In this document: one piece after another, positions 46,591-59,343 of the stretch
How the letters are laid out: each line of letters opens with the position of its first letter
Position numbering within the stretch: the first letter of the stretch is position 1
Assembly (NCBI GenBank): GCA_963556145.1
Contig: OY744462.1
Span: 6,262,001 to 6,326,000 of the forward strand
Source: Hygrocybe punicea
Lineage: Eukaryota > Basidiomycota > Agaricomycetes > Agaricales > Hygrophoraceae
Direction: 5' to 3'
DNA: 64,000 nt
The notes under the pieces: model-generated
What the model saw: the letters and a program-made list of their open reading frames with translations, nothing else
Databases searched by the model: none
Told to the model about the DNA's origin: nothing
Translations under genes and position numbers: made by a program

Positions 46591-48797
46591 TTAAAACACC
46601 AATGTTGTCAATGAACACTTGGATCGAGGTTTAAGCAACCCAAACTGTAGATTATACGTTGAAAACATGGTCAAGCCAAAACAAAAGAAAAAGAGCGTAC
46701 AGGCAAGCGCAATGACGATGTATAAAGCAAGCAGCCTGCAAAATTAGTTAGATTGATGAAATACAATGAGCTAACTCGCGCCCGTACATGACACCCTCCA
46801 TGTAATTGGATTTTCCATCCCTGGCGATACCATTAATAAAAAGATTGGACAGGTGTGAGGTGGAACTCACTGGATAAGGAGGTTGACGAGAAGCACTGAC
46901 ATAAATAGAACAATGGTCTAGAAACTGCGTTAGAAAAGTGCACAAAATGAGGCAGACCACGGCCGACCTCAAAATTTGCGAAGAAGAGAGTCAGTTCGTG
47001 GCCAGATCTACGAAATTCAATTATCAAATAACTACAAGGGCAGAGAAGCTTACATCCATCCCACGACAACCAAAAGAGGAATAACGAATGTAGAAATTTG
47101 CTATAGCAGGCCAGGCCTTCGGTCAGATCTCTGTACAAAAATTGAACATAGGTTGCACCCACAATAGAACTTCCTACGCAGATCCCAATAGTAAGCTCCA
47201 TCTTGTCTTTCATTGCCATCCAGACGGAAGTAACATGTTCCGCAGCATTTGCCTGTATTACATTGTCCTCAGTCCCCACAACTTGCAAGGGGAGCGGCTG
47301 GAAAAAAAAAACCTACAACTATTGGTAAGAGTATTAGACCAATAAATGGCTTGGGGACACTGTATCGCTCCGCGGTTTCCTCGATGGACGCAACCACTGG
47401 TGTTATGCAGAGTCTCAGTATTAGTCCAAACATTTTATCATATTTCTTACGATAATCAGCGCAGAACGCTGTTACGACGGTCACACCAAGCAATCTGTCA
47501 CAAAAGGTAAGCACGGCCTGAGAAAAGAAACGAAAGGGTACATACGCAGAAGCAGCAGACACGGTGCTCATCTCTGCCAGCGTCTCTTCTTCGTCTTCCG
47601 GGGCTTGGAAGAGGTAACTGTGTGACTTCAACTGTGAAGAAACAAATAATAAGGGTGGTGTCCATGTAGAAGTTCATTGCTGACTTGGAACCATAGATAT
47701 ACGATATATACACCGAGAAGCAAGATCGCAGTGCCTCTGGAAATAGTTAGAAGGCCTTTCTGGTCAATCGGATCGAGATCGGGTAGAGGCCGATCTTCGC
47801 CAAAGAAGATGTTACCCCCTGTTTGGTTGGCAATTTTAGTGCTGTGATAGGAAGCCGGAATAACCAAAGCTAAGTAGAACAGAGTGAGTAGATATAAAGG
47901 AGATGAGGCCCGACTGACTGATGCAGGACAGAGTCATGAGCTGTATAATGGAACATCAAAATAGTTCATACGTCAATCAATTGTTCGATACATACGGAAC
48001 TTGAACTGAACGAAATATTAGAGGGTCACGCAGCCCACATAATTAGACACGCACGCTTGAGCTGCAGTCATCTGAAAACGACTTTCTTTGAATTTCAACC
48101 CTCCTATCCCCATTAAAAGCAGATTTGTTCAGTGTGTGTGGTATTACAATAATTATGACTAGCCTGCCAAGAAGGAACAGCCCAAGACCAAAAGAAGATT
48201 GGATAGAATCGACCCCAGCATCTGATTTTAACCATGTGAATAATGATAACAATAATAATTAGGTTCGTTATGACATACAGATGTTTGAACGATACGCAAT
48301 TCCCCTGATAATGGTCCACGTCGAGCGAAGTCATAATGGTTGAATTAAGGTAGACATACCTTGAAGCAAAGCAGCGATGCCTACGATGATTTCCACGGCG
48401 TTGCCAAACGACGCGTTGAGCAGACCAGCTAGAGTCTGCCCAAGTCTGCAAGACATTTGTTCTGTGGCATCTCCGAGTAGCTAGTTCATAAGTGAGCTTA
48501 AAAGACATTCCTGGTTGGATTAACGAGCACCTTAGCGAGGGGAATGATAGCGATAAAGCTGAATGAGAAGCGAAGAGCAGCATCCCAGTTCAAATGATGA
48601 GATGCGAAGCTCAGAGGTATGAAAATGAGCATGATGTTTAACCATGAACCCAAGAAAAAGTGGCGGTAGGAGGCGGACCAGGACGGTTCACCCTCTGCTC
48701 GGAGAACATTAACGAAGCGACGAGAGAAAGAACGGCGAGAGCCAGTGCTGGTCCCGTTTTCCAATAGGGGAGTACTATCCGTTGGTTCGGCTTGCAT
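46591..48797 (-). CDS. VCX1: Vacuolar Ca2+/H+ exchanger (VCX1-type, CaCA family)
   Basis: Multi-pass antiporter that loads Ca2+ into the vacuole using the proton gradient. The ATG at 48797 ([15 protein letters not shown]) is used; a longer reading starts at GTG. The cytosolic arm precedes about ten to eleven membrane segments. The first repeat has [20 protein letters not shown]; then [23 protein letters not shown], and [12 protein letters not shown] before an acidic loop ([20 protein letters not shown]). The second repeat reads [20 protein letters not shown], with Ala where the family has Gly, followed by TIGICVGSS and DGKSNYMEG. One intron appears to use GC (GCAG|GCTAGT). The final exon, giving [18 protein letters not shown] and a basic tail ending at 46591, is inferred from frame and is the least certain part. 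Confidence 0.87.
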
Positions 48798-48902
48798 GGA
48801 AGTTGCAAGTTGAAAGTCCAACTTCACTTATGGGACCTGTCCTGCTTATGTAAGGTAAGACTTCTCTTGGCATTTTTTGGCCCTACAAAATTCCGTACAG
48901 CA

Positions 48903-49689
48903 TTATTCGGATGAACACTGCCTTGGGCACTCACTTCGTCCACGTTCACCTCCATCCTTGCCACAATCAGCGGTCAGGTGCGAGACGTCCCCGTACTGGA
49001 CCACTTTTCCTTTCCCATTTGCCCCAATTTCGATAATCGTCACAGATGAATTGAAGCATTTCCCGACGACAACGTTCTCCGCGCATGTGGCTTTCCTACT
49101 TCCTACTAGAGACCGCACCAGGGTACGAATAAATCCGCCATGAGTAGTCACGAGAATATGGTGTGGCGTTCCAGTGTCGCTCGAAGACAACGATGATAAA
49201 CGCTGAAGGATTGTTTTGTTCCACCACTGTACTGTCCGATTTGCGAAATTGCCTGTCGTTTCGGCGGACAGATCCAACGGCAATAGCTTGATGTGCGTTA
49301 TTTCTTTGCCCTGTAAATTTCCCAAGTACTGTTTCGCTGCATCAGATACCAGAATGCAAAGCATGAAGCCAAAAAGACGTACACGCTCCCTTAATTCTTC
49401 CTGCACTTGTAGTCCCAAATTTGGATGATACGTCAGAATAGCCTCCGCAGTCTGTTATATGTCAGATTCATTGTGCTTCGAACAGCAGGCGAGATCTCAC
49501 TCTGGCCGCTCGACTCAAATCACTACTGAACGCCATGTCAAATGGCACTTCTTGCAATGCACCTGCAACCTGCCTCCCCTCTTCCATACCGACTTCGTTC
49601 AACGGCGTGTCCATTTGGCCCTGGATGATGTTTCTTTTGTTTTCGTCAGTCTCTCCATGTCGGACAAGATAGACTCTTGCAGTAGCCAT
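48903..49689 (-). CDS. Histidine phosphatase / phosphoglycerate mutase-like enzyme
   Basis: Member of the histidine phosphatase superfamily, fungal small-phosphatase type. The ATG at 49689 gives MATARVYLVRHGETDENKRN; RHGET contains the nucleophile His. Next IIQGQMDTPLNEVGMEEGRQ, SSDLSRAARTAEAILTYHP and, with an intron skipped, LRERYLGNLQGKE follow the family order. ILVTTHGGFIRTLVRSLVG holds the second catalytic His. Two introns were placed (GTGAGA...AACAG and GTACGT...AACAG). Substrate is unknown: relatives act on sugar phosphates such as fructose-2,6-bisphosphate or on phosphoglycerate. About 240 residues, normal size. Confidence 0.88.
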
Positions 49690-50230
49690 CCAAAGCTACT
49701 AATATTGATTCTAAGTCGACCGATATCAATGTCGATGGATTGTTGTAAAATACCTAATGATATCTGGGAGTCGTCTGGAAGCCTTTGATCAGTTTTGTTT
49801 GAGCGCCAGATCTAGAGGGACGTGGGCGTTTCGCAGGGTGCTTCCTGTAAAGGTCTAGATCTATCGATGAATCAAGGCCTCCGCAGTTCATCTCACATCA
49901 GGATTGCTCTGTATTTATAACTTCACCTCCCTGATCAATTACAATCACAGTTTCGATGATACGCCTTATACTATTAAAGTAAGATGTTGCCCACACCACT
50001 CCCAGTTGACCCCGCCAACGAAAGAGATAACTTCTACCCAGACCCCAAGACAAAGAAAAAAAAACGTATCTGGAGTAGAAAACTATTGGAGAAGTCTGTC
50101 GACTTCCTTCCCGATGTTGCGGATACGATCTTCTGGGAATGTGCCGGGGAGCACCCTAATGCATTGCCCAAACGCCTGTGATTGTCTTGAATCCAGGACT
50201 ACGCTGGACGTCTTAGCCGCGTATGCCTAT
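49690..50230. other. Intergenic between phosphatase and DOA1
   Basis: Apart from the 65-codon frame at 49984, nothing is seen. Phosphatase promoter and DOA1 3' end. Confidence 0.45.
49984..50181 (+). CDS. Possible small protein, 65 residues
   Basis: A single-exon frame from a true ATG: MLPTPLPVDPANERDNFYPD, a Lys-run (KTKKKKR), then IWSRKLLEKSVDFLPDVADT and a short end. The composition looks protein-like (a basic centre and a mixed amphipathic helix), and it fits the gap between two minus-strand genes. No family is recognised. It might be a real small gene or chance. Confidence 0.35.
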   Translation: MLPTPLPVDPANERDNFYPDPKTKKKKRIWSRKLLEKSVDFLPDVADTIFWECAGEHPNALPKRL

Positions 50231-53200
50231 TCATAAAACATTATTGAGGTAGATTGGATTGCCGTGGATCAAAACAGTACTGACAATGTTGCCCAGCCCA
50301 ACGAGTGTGCGATAAATCGCTTCCGAGTCATCCTTTTCCGATTGCAATACCTGCGATAACGTGGTTAACAGCTGACGTTCAACGGAAGCAACGGAGCCTA
50401 CCCGGAGTGTCAGGCTCAAATGTTGATCGCGAATGACTCCCTCAACCGACGAACCAAGACAGAGGCATGAGAAGCTAACCAGGGTCAAACTTGTCAACAA
50501 TAACATAGCTTGGTAATTGAGCTGACCCACTTGAAAAGTATGGTCGCCAAAGCAACGCGCTGCGCTTTAGTCAAAGATATGTACGGCGCCTGGCTCAGTG
50601 ACTCGAAGACCTAGACCAGGGATTTGATGTGACCAGGCCATCTAGAGCAATCTAGCACCTAGACCCACCTGTTTAACCCAGGCCCCATCTTTGATAGGGG
50701 CTCCGTCCTGGAAAACGTTGGCCAGGGTGCGAAACAACAATAAAATATTGGTCTCTTTGGTCTTCGAAAGAGGCAGTGACCAGGGAGCCATCCAATCAGA
50801 CCCCACGAACAGAGCTTCGAGAAAACGCCCCCGTAGCGAAGGGGAGGCGAATATGTCCGGGCAGAAGCCAGTGACCAGGCGGCTGAGATCGATCACTAAA
50901 AAACGAGAGCATCGACACTCGACACCAAAGCAAAAAGGACATCTGCATACCTGGAAAACGTTGAGAGGAGGGCCAACGGTCGAGAATGTGTATAATAGCA
51001 TCCACATGCTTAGTCGTAAGTGGCGTGGTTGGTCTCGCGGAAGTAACAGCTTTGGAAAGATAAGAAAAGATTTCATCAACTGCATTCATCTCTTGGGGGT
51101 ACATAGCAAGAGAGGAGGTGGACTGAGGATGGTATGAGATTCGCTGTCAGAAGATACGACGGCCAAGAGATAAAGGATTGTGAGCACACAATTTCGTTCC
51201 GGAGAGCCTCGTCGAATTGATACAGTTTGCTTTGCATTGCGGACACATTAGCTTGTTTGAAAGTCACAAACCGTGACTAGAAACAGATCAGCACTGAATC
51301 ATCGCACAAAGGTCACTAAACGCCTACCACAGGGAGAATTGCAGACGTCACTGCAGCGGGTGGGGGTTCATTAACAGGACCGGAATACCGTGATGCTCCA
51401 GTGAAGGGGTCCATATATGCGGACGACGCCGGAGCCAGAGGCGGGGCAGAACTTGAAAAGCCTCGATATCTAGAAGCACCTGTGAAACGTTGGGTCTCCT
51501 TATCTTCCAAGATGTTGTATGGGGCGAATTACCGGTGTAAGGGTCAACATATTCGTTATCACCCGTTCCAATGTTGACGCCAGCCGTATTCTTTTCGATG
51601 AATTGAACGACCTGATCAATGTAAGTATCGGGCAGTTCATTGCGTTGCAGAAAGCGTTGGGCAGCGCCATATGGGTTCTCTAGACATTGTATGAAGGTTG
51701 TTAATAATAGAACTGTGTGATAGAAATCTGGCCTACCCGCAACATTATATGGCAGCTTCAGGGGAGGCACACCGTCCTGAATGTCGACATCGAAAACATA
51801 ATCATATTCTTTGCCTTCGTACAGTTGCTTTCGACTGGATCCAACGGCATCAACAACATCTCCGATTTTAACCCAGCTTGAAGTAGAACTGTCCCACTAC
51901 GTAATATAATTTGAATTGATAGGATATGTCAAATGGATGGTGATTCGACGTACTTGATGCGCTTCCACATTGTCGCCGTTTGTAACCATCTTAACTTCGC
52001 CATCCTTTCGGCCTGTTCGGCAAATCAACATTGATGCCACAGAATTGACGAAATTTTTTGACAGACCGGGAGTATTCAACGCTTCTGGCCCTGGTAAGTC
52101 GGCTTTCTTCACGTCTCCGACGACTTGAGATGGTAGGGCTTGTGCAGCCACCTTGGTATCGTACTCCTGCAGTTCGGCCTGTGATACCCACCGTTCCACT
52201 GCTGCGCTGAAAATTCTAATAATTCCATCACTGCAACCACTAACGATATCGCCGTTTGGCATAGTCGCCACTGCCCAAACCGAGATGGCTGGATGCACAA
52301 TGGTCTGCAAACACTCGCCATCTGGCAGTTTCATTGGCACGGGAAAGGACAGTAGGGGGCCAACTCACCACGCCAAATACGTACGGTGCGATCTTCACCG
52401 CCAGAGACAATCTCGCCATTGGGAAGCACGGATAAAGTATAAACAAAAGAGGTGTGGCCAGACAGCGTGTACACATGATCGCTTTCTTCCAAAGTCCATA
52501 CCCGTATCTCACTGAAAGATAATAGGTGTGAGATGGACCAAGGATTCGATCAGAATTACCTGTCATTAGAGCAGGACGCGAATCCGATGTCGGGTATCAA
52601 GGCCAAACCACGAACGGCATCTTGATGCCCCCGATAAGTCCGCACATTTTTGTGTTGTTGCCAGAGTTTGATTGTTTTATCGGCTGAACCTAAAGACAAT
52701 CACTCGCCACCGTTAAATCTATAAAAATATATACGCACCCGTCAGGACGTGCTGCTCGTCAATCGCCAATACAGCCCAAACTGATTGTTGATGACCCTTC
52801 AAATCGTATACAAGGTGGAAATCTTGCCATACTTTGGCGGTCCTGGAATATTGTCTGGTTGTGAGTGAGAGGCCAGATGGAATGCATTTACTTATCCCAA
52901 GATCCAGATATTATGGCACCGCCAGGGGTGACATCTAAAGTACAAACATTGTCTATATGTCCGATCAAGGAGAAATCTGGGTCTGTTTTGGATGACTCCA
53001 AAGAGAATACATTGATAACGGATTCCTGGCCACCCGTGACGATATATCCTTTGCCGGGTTATGATTAATTTCTTATAATACCTCTTTACGAAGCCTCACC
53101 TTTTGGTGCATCTGATGAAGGAGGGATATACGCTACTGCGTTGAGATATCTATTCCCAGCTCTCAGGACAGAGACCGGTTCAAAAGAAGTAGTAGTTGAG

Positions 53201-53381
53201 GAACGTCGCCACGAGATCGCCGTTGAATCACGGGAAGCCGAGAGTACGATGTCGCTCGTTGGTGAAGTCAGCGCCCGAACCTTCAATGAAAAGACATCAG
53301 ACTCTCGATGCAAGCCTGGCACTCAGGGGCACTTACGTCTGAGGTATGAGCTGACAATGTCGCAGACAATTTGTATGGCAT
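50231..53381 (-). CDS. DOA1: DOA1/UFD3 (PLAA-like) ubiquitin-binding WD40 protein
   Basis: Cofactor of the AAA ATPase Cdc48 that controls ubiquitin levels and ubiquitinated membrane-protein turnover. The start is the ATG at 53381: MPYKLSATLSAHTSD splices to VRALTSPTSDIVLSASRDST, the first blade. Seven WD repeats follow (GGAIISGSWDKTAKVWQ, HVLTGSADKTIKLWQQ, GEIVSGGEDRTVRIW, GDIVSGCSDGIIRIFS). Then the PFU domain (DSSTSSWVKIGDVVDAVG, EGKEYDYVFDVDIQDGVPPL) and a C-terminal helical PUL domain (AIIHILDRWPSSQRFP, IDLSRLVTGFCP, LLLFRTLANVFQDG). The PFU binds ubiquitin; the PUL binds Cdc48. About ten introns. The call is secure; the last exon ending at 50231 is inferred from frame. Confidence 0.9.
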
Positions 53382-55139
53382 GGTTTCTGTGGGTTTCGTG
53401 GTGGTCACAAACAGAGAAGTCAAAGGAAAGAAGGATACCGGAGTTGGAAAGTAGGCTATGTATGAAATATATGAACGTCTGGACTCTGGATTATTGCTAG
53501 GCTCAGTGGGATCACTATCATCTCAATATAGAAACTGGTCTAGGCGTCTCAGATTCCAGGCGTGTTGACAGCTGCCAAGTACTGTGAGTACACAAACTTT
53601 TTATTACAGCTTTGAAGAGTATGAAAACATGTACACCACTCTAACGAGCCCCGATGTCGTGGGCGTGCGACAGAAGGGAGATACGGAGGTGTAGTCTATG
53701 CCTTGCACCATTACTTCATCTCCTGCGAGGTCCTCACGATGTAATTCGTCGACCGGAAGATCATGTACAACGAAGAAGCAAAATCATGAGGGGATGATAG
53801 AACATGCCAGATTCATTTTTTTTTCTTATAATACCTCTTTAGGGCAGGCCTATAAAGATTTTATCGGAAGAATTTGGGGCCGTATTGGAAAACTCGAAAC
53901 CACAACTTGGCAACGCACCGAAAAAAATTGGCTGGACAGCCCAAGGTGCCTCTAGGGTATAGTCGAACTAGACACAGTCTGGCAGTTGCCGTGCCTGTTC
54001 CTTGATAGTCAGCGCCGGAAAAGCTTCCACACCAGAAGTTTGCCCATTGAGATCTAGTTCTGCATGTCGGACTTACGACCTCTGCATTGAGTCTGCAACC
54101 ATGAAAAAATCTACCTTGACATGCCCGGAAGGCCGCTGGACTTGCAAAGGAGCTCAGAGCTGAGGGCTGAGGGCTGAGGGTGCTAGGGTGGCGTGGCAAG
54201 CTCTGAGTCGGCGGAAGGCTCTTCAACCACCGTGGGTCGAGGCCAATAGGTCTGGCGTTATGCCAACGTGGACAACTAGCTTACGCCGTTCAAAGCCTTG
54301 GTCCAGGCTTGTCATTTACCCTGTTTGATCGACATTTTCATCAGTGTGAGATGTTTAATGGGAGCCAGAGGTTGTCATTTCTACCAAAGGCTGCACAGGG
54401 TAAGGTTTGTCAGGCAAGCACCACCTTAGAAGAGCCAAGGTCAGGAACATCCTTGTAAGTCATGGGGGGTATTCATGCCGATAGAATGAGTCTAGACGTA
54501 CAGTATCGGCCTTCCCCATTCGCATTTTCGAATTTTGGGAAGGAAATACTTCACCTCGCAGCTGTTACATTCAACGTGAAATTTATTTTTATATTTTCGA
54601 AAAGTTACCCACTCAGCTTGTTTTTATCACAGATTTCATACCGCAGCGTTTTAGCAGTCAATAGGCAACTCGGACGGATGAATTGCTGCCACAGCGCCCA
54701 CTCGCTTGGGAATTGAATGTTTGAATCACAATCGCCAACTACGGAGTCAGAAGGAAAGAAAGTTAGCAGCCCTGCAGGCCTGAAAGCCTTCATACCTAAA
54801 TGGGGATTTGGATGAGAACTCGTTCTTACTTTCGATCACTGATCTTTTGGAGTTATCTGCGAGACTATATCACGGTTTGGATTTGCAACAGTATAAGCCC
54901 GTGATTTTTTAAGCCCTGCAGTAAAATATCCATCCGGTATAATACATCCCAGTGAGGGTAAGTTCAAACTGAAAAGCGAGCGAGAGATCAAATTGCTGAG
55001 TCATGTCACAAGAGGGGGAGCAAGCGATAGCAACGGAGATAGCAGCGCCAAAACAATATCTGTTTTGCATCCGGAAAAATACAGAAAAAGGGCCCCCCGA
55101 CGGTTGATCCAGAAATCGACAGAGAAATCGCGCCACAGA
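53382..55139. other. Gene-poor region 3' of HOP1
   Basis: About 1.75 kb with no supportable gene. It holds a perfect 20-bp copy (53822-53841) of a sequence inside a DOA1 intron (53069-53088), and 'gagggctgagggctgaggg' near 54164. Frames here (for example 53861-54226) are unlike any protein. Confidence 0.5.
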
Positions 55140-58100
55140 TTAGTCTCCGAGATCCACGGCAGGTCCCACAGATATCTTGATTTTTTTGCTCGGCCTTCGC
55201 CCACCGCTTTCCGGTGTCATGGTTTTGCGCTTGAAACCGCAGTCACCCTCAGGAACGATACGAACAGCAGGTGGCGGAGGAATAATTGATTGGGTTTCAT
55301 CCTGTGTTTGAGAATTAGGTTCCAAAGGAATAGGCAAAGGCAAAGGCGGCATTTCCAGAGAAGCAGCCGCGTTTTCTATGACAGCATCATCGACTCGTTG
55401 GAAATTCTTGCGAACCGTTTTGAAGCTCGATTTCTGCACAAACAAGTGAGTGAGACTAGTAACTAGTAGAGAAACAGCAATACATGAACACACCAAATCC
55501 GCAAGACCCAGCATTTGGCTCTCGACAGCATGATCTGGGTTGAAGTAGTCACGATATGCAGATTTCCGCTTTGATGACTGATCGAACACGTATTTAGCCC
55601 TTTGTAAGTTCTTACGCTGTTTTGTTTGTTTCCCCTTCGCTTTGCTTTTGCTTTTGACTGATCGGGTGCGTGTTTCGAAGATGCCGAGATCGTCCTCTGT
55701 CTTTGTTTCGGAAAATATAAAACCTTGCCAATTAATGGTCCAGTTGGGTCTAGTGGAATAACGTGGGTCCGATTGTGCCCACCTTCCACTTCGAGCCTCT
55801 TGAACAACTGTCGAGCAACTACATTGTCACAACCTGCGAATATTGTAAATTCCAATGGTCGGGCAACTAGAGATTAGAGATAACCTGTACACTTACCAAT
55901 TAACTTTGCAAATCGAGCGGAGTTGTTGGGCTCGTAGACTTCCGCTATCTTGATGGCTCTCCTGTGATTATCAACGTAACACCAGTCGGGAAAAAAGAAG
56001 TCAGGCAAAGAAATAAAAACCTGAACAAAGCAAGGTCCTTAAACTTGGATATCATTTTGGGATAAAGGTGAACCTTGATCAGATCCCAGTTGAGGTCAGC
56101 GCGAACTCGACAGTCGAAGCATATAAAGTTCAATGGAATATTCTTGTCTCGCGTTGAGTGAAAGCTGAAGCATGTGTCAAAACTTTTGCAAAATGAAGGA
56201 ACCTGATTCACACTCGCCCCATGCACCTGATGATAAAACAGCGTCAGTATGGGTTACGCTCGGAGGATCCGAGGAAAAATTAGACCATATATGATACCAA
56301 TGTCCACAACCACCCTCGCAGAAAGTACATTCATCCTCGATCTATGAGCGTCTTGGTCGGAGTGACGACATAGCGACATTCCGGGCCTACTTACAGAGAC
56401 ACCACATTCACAATGCAGTCCATTGTCGATGACGTCTTCAGCGTCGTTCTTGTGTGCTTGTCTAGATTGTTGAGTTGGCACGGTATCTTCTATCACGTCC
56501 TCCGCTCGACCGGGTGTAAATGATCGGATAGAATCCTCGTCCATTGCCGCAGGAAGGAGACTTTGAGTTTCTATACCTGTAAAATCATAAAGAAATATTC
56601 AATAACGATACTCCTATTAATGGCAACTTAAGTGCACCAAGAATTTCGTCGTCTTGAATATCTGAGACGGTCTCAGTTCCACCCATCAGCATGTCCTTGA
56701 GCATCTGGGTGTCGATATCAACGCCATGGCTTGAACCGGGACTTGAATGGACAGACTGCGCCGAACTTGATCCGTTTGTTGCACTAGCGGTAATATTGAT
56801 GTTAGCAAATGCATTAATGATCGAAGTCGGAGCAGTGGTGACTGGACGCGTAGAGGGTATAGGTGAATGGCACTCCAGTTCTTGTGTGGAACCAATTTGC
56901 TGAGTTTTATCAACATTAGGTCCGTCAGGGGCTGGCTTCAAATTCTGGGTTTGCTTTCATTATGAAGGGGAAAACTGAGAAAATCAGTCTAGCTCACCAA
57001 TTCACCCACCCGGCTGGGTACTATTTCAGAAACCCCACCAAATTGTGCCTCTGGCCCGCTGGTGGGGTCGACATTCATGGGTACATCTCGGTGCCCGTCA
57101 TTCAAATTCGCTCGTCCATTGGCATCCAAAACGACGGGTAGAGCCTCAATACACCCGTCTTTGTTCCTTAACCCAATTGGTGCGTGAAAATCTACTCCAG
57201 AAATCACTCTTTCGTACGTCCCATCCGGAGTCATAACATAACCCTCATCGGATTCGCCTTCTGCATCACGGTCCTCATCGTCGCCATCAACACTCCAGAC
57301 GACGTTTCTCTCATCGGCATCTTTCATCTGGATATCGACTTGATAACCCCGTAAAGTAGCCTCTTCGGCAGGTGTGAGGCTGGGGACAACGGACTGAAAA
57401 CCTTGAGGTCTGGGGGTGATACCCGCAAAGGCTGCGTTATTGTCTTCTGTTGAAGAGGGCAAATAACCTGCGACGGAGGTGATGCTGATATTTACGCTGG
57501 ACGGTCATCTTGTATTGAGCAGAATTATGTTTAGGATACCTCAAGTTTCTCACCCATGATGACCAGTTTCCAGTTTACCTACGCTCCATTTCTCGGGCGC
57601 CTCTTCTCTGTCGTGTGTTGTAAAGAACCACCGGTCCTTCGTGGCGTCTCCTGGTAGAAAATGGGGAGGCTCATAGTCGGTCGGGGTGTTGTCATTGTAG
57701 AACAATTTGAAAGTTGCGTAGCGGCGCTCTGCGATACATCAGACCTCGGGGTGACTGGGAAATAAACTAAACTCACTGGGAAGGCTGTCCATTTGCGTGG
57801 TGGCATTTACAAGTCTCCTAAGCAGGGTCTGATGGGACAAGAACTAGTGAGATTTTGCAGAAACGTGCTAGATACGCATCACGGAACCTTGACGCTCTTC
57901 TTTACTTCTCCGAGCGTAGGCGGCCTCCCACTCTTGGCTGCTTCTGCTATTGGATCGGGTTTTCGCCTTGATATGTTGGCCAAATCTTCGTCAAAACTCA
58001 TGATTGGAACAACTGTGTCAGTACCGGGAACGGTGTGGTACTAAATGAGGCAAACATGAATAATAGACAAAGTGGTGAATTGAGTAGTCACGTTGAAATT

Positions 58101-58848
58101 GAACGTATACGCTTCAACGATGCTGTGAATAATATTATATTGGTAGGAGAGAATGAATGTATAATTTCTTACTTATTAGGGTCTTTGTTATCCTGCAAAT
58201 AATATCACAAGATGGATGATTTATCAGAGGATTGCGAAATGAGGAGTCAACACACGAGGTATATGGCAAATATGAAACTGCGAAGGTACTGATTCTTCAA
58301 CGCATCGAATATACCATACTCCTGCAGAATATTTTGAATTGGCAGCTTGTCCGATATAACGAAGACATTACCAAATAATTAAGGAGTTTATCCGCCTCCT
58401 CGGTAAATCCCCGAGTCACCGTCATGATTTTGAAGGCGCTGACATTTCTTCTCAGCTTGCTTGTAACTGCGGTATCAGCATTCATGGACGGGTATGGTAG
58501 CGAATCATCCCTAGAAGACGTGAAATGACCTGCCAGTGATAGCATATAAGCGGACATCAGTGAGCCATTCAACCAACACGTCGTTTCTAGCTCACTCTCG
58601 TTGAAATTGTCAACTGGGAGCAAATCCCTGATGAATTTATTCAGATTTAATATAATTGTCACATTGAGACACTAAATGCACCTCAGATAAGTGATGCACC
58701 CTAAACCGGCTTTGAGTAGCGTTTGAACGGCCGCGAGACTTTGAGAAACAGTTACACTCTGGTAGTGACAAAACAATGTCAATGGCATAAAATGTTCGAA
58801 AGGCTGCCGAACGACCTGTACACTGGTGCTGATTCTTTGTGCTTGCAT
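55140..58848 (-). CDS. HOP1: HOP1, meiotic HORMA-domain axis protein
   Basis: Chromosome-axis protein that promotes meiotic recombination between homologues and is the Mek1 adaptor. The ATG at 58848 (MQAQRISTSVQ) splices to SVTVSQSLAAVQTLLKAGLG, the first HORMA helix. HORMA blocks: DLLPVDNFNESELETT, SIVEAYTFNFN, TVVPIMSFDEDLANISR, TLLRRLVNATTQMDSLP and RRYATFKLFYNDNTPTDYEP. A long acidic/Ser-rich linker follows. Then a PHD-type zinc finger: HCECGVSIEDECTFCEGGCG|HWYHIWCMG, with one intron likely GC-AG, and ICFDCRVRADLNW. Last comes a winged-helix part: NVVARQLFKRLEVEGFIFSE. It ends with a basic KKIKI tail at 55140. All three modules of Hop1 are intact. More than 12 introns were inferred; some exact joins are provisional. 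Confidence 0.87.
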
Positions 58849-59343
58849 GGCGGCGAGAAGTGAAGTGAAGTTTTTGGTATTGTAAAATCAAGCGCGCTGC
58901 TCACACGTGACTGACCCAATTTATGTAAGAATACACAAGATGAAGAAAACTAAACTAAATAAACGTCCTCGATGGAATATATCAACTATACCGATGCAGG
59001 GAGTTATAGGATAGAACAACTTGAAGTCTGATTGAAACAACAGTGCCAGATTATAGCGGACGGAAACGCACTCTTTGCCAGTTGCGGTATCGGGAACTTG
59101 AAACATCTAGGAACTCAAAGCTCCAAGAAACCGGAGGTTTAAGGATATAGCAGAAGGTTCACGCCCGCGGATGTTCTTGCATTGCGAATGACAGGTTGCT
59201 TTAGTCGATGGGGTAGAGGAGCGTAGTAGCTGTAGGTCGGGAACATCCACGGTAAGGAGGAATGATCTGGACATCTCAATTCTTGGATCAGGTCAAGGCC
59301 ATCCCGACCATGCACTGCAACGTAGAACCACAGACCTTCAGTA
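58849..59343. other. Intergenic, HOP1 upstream
   Basis: No gene seen; HOP1 promoter and TRS23 3' end. Confidence 0.5.
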
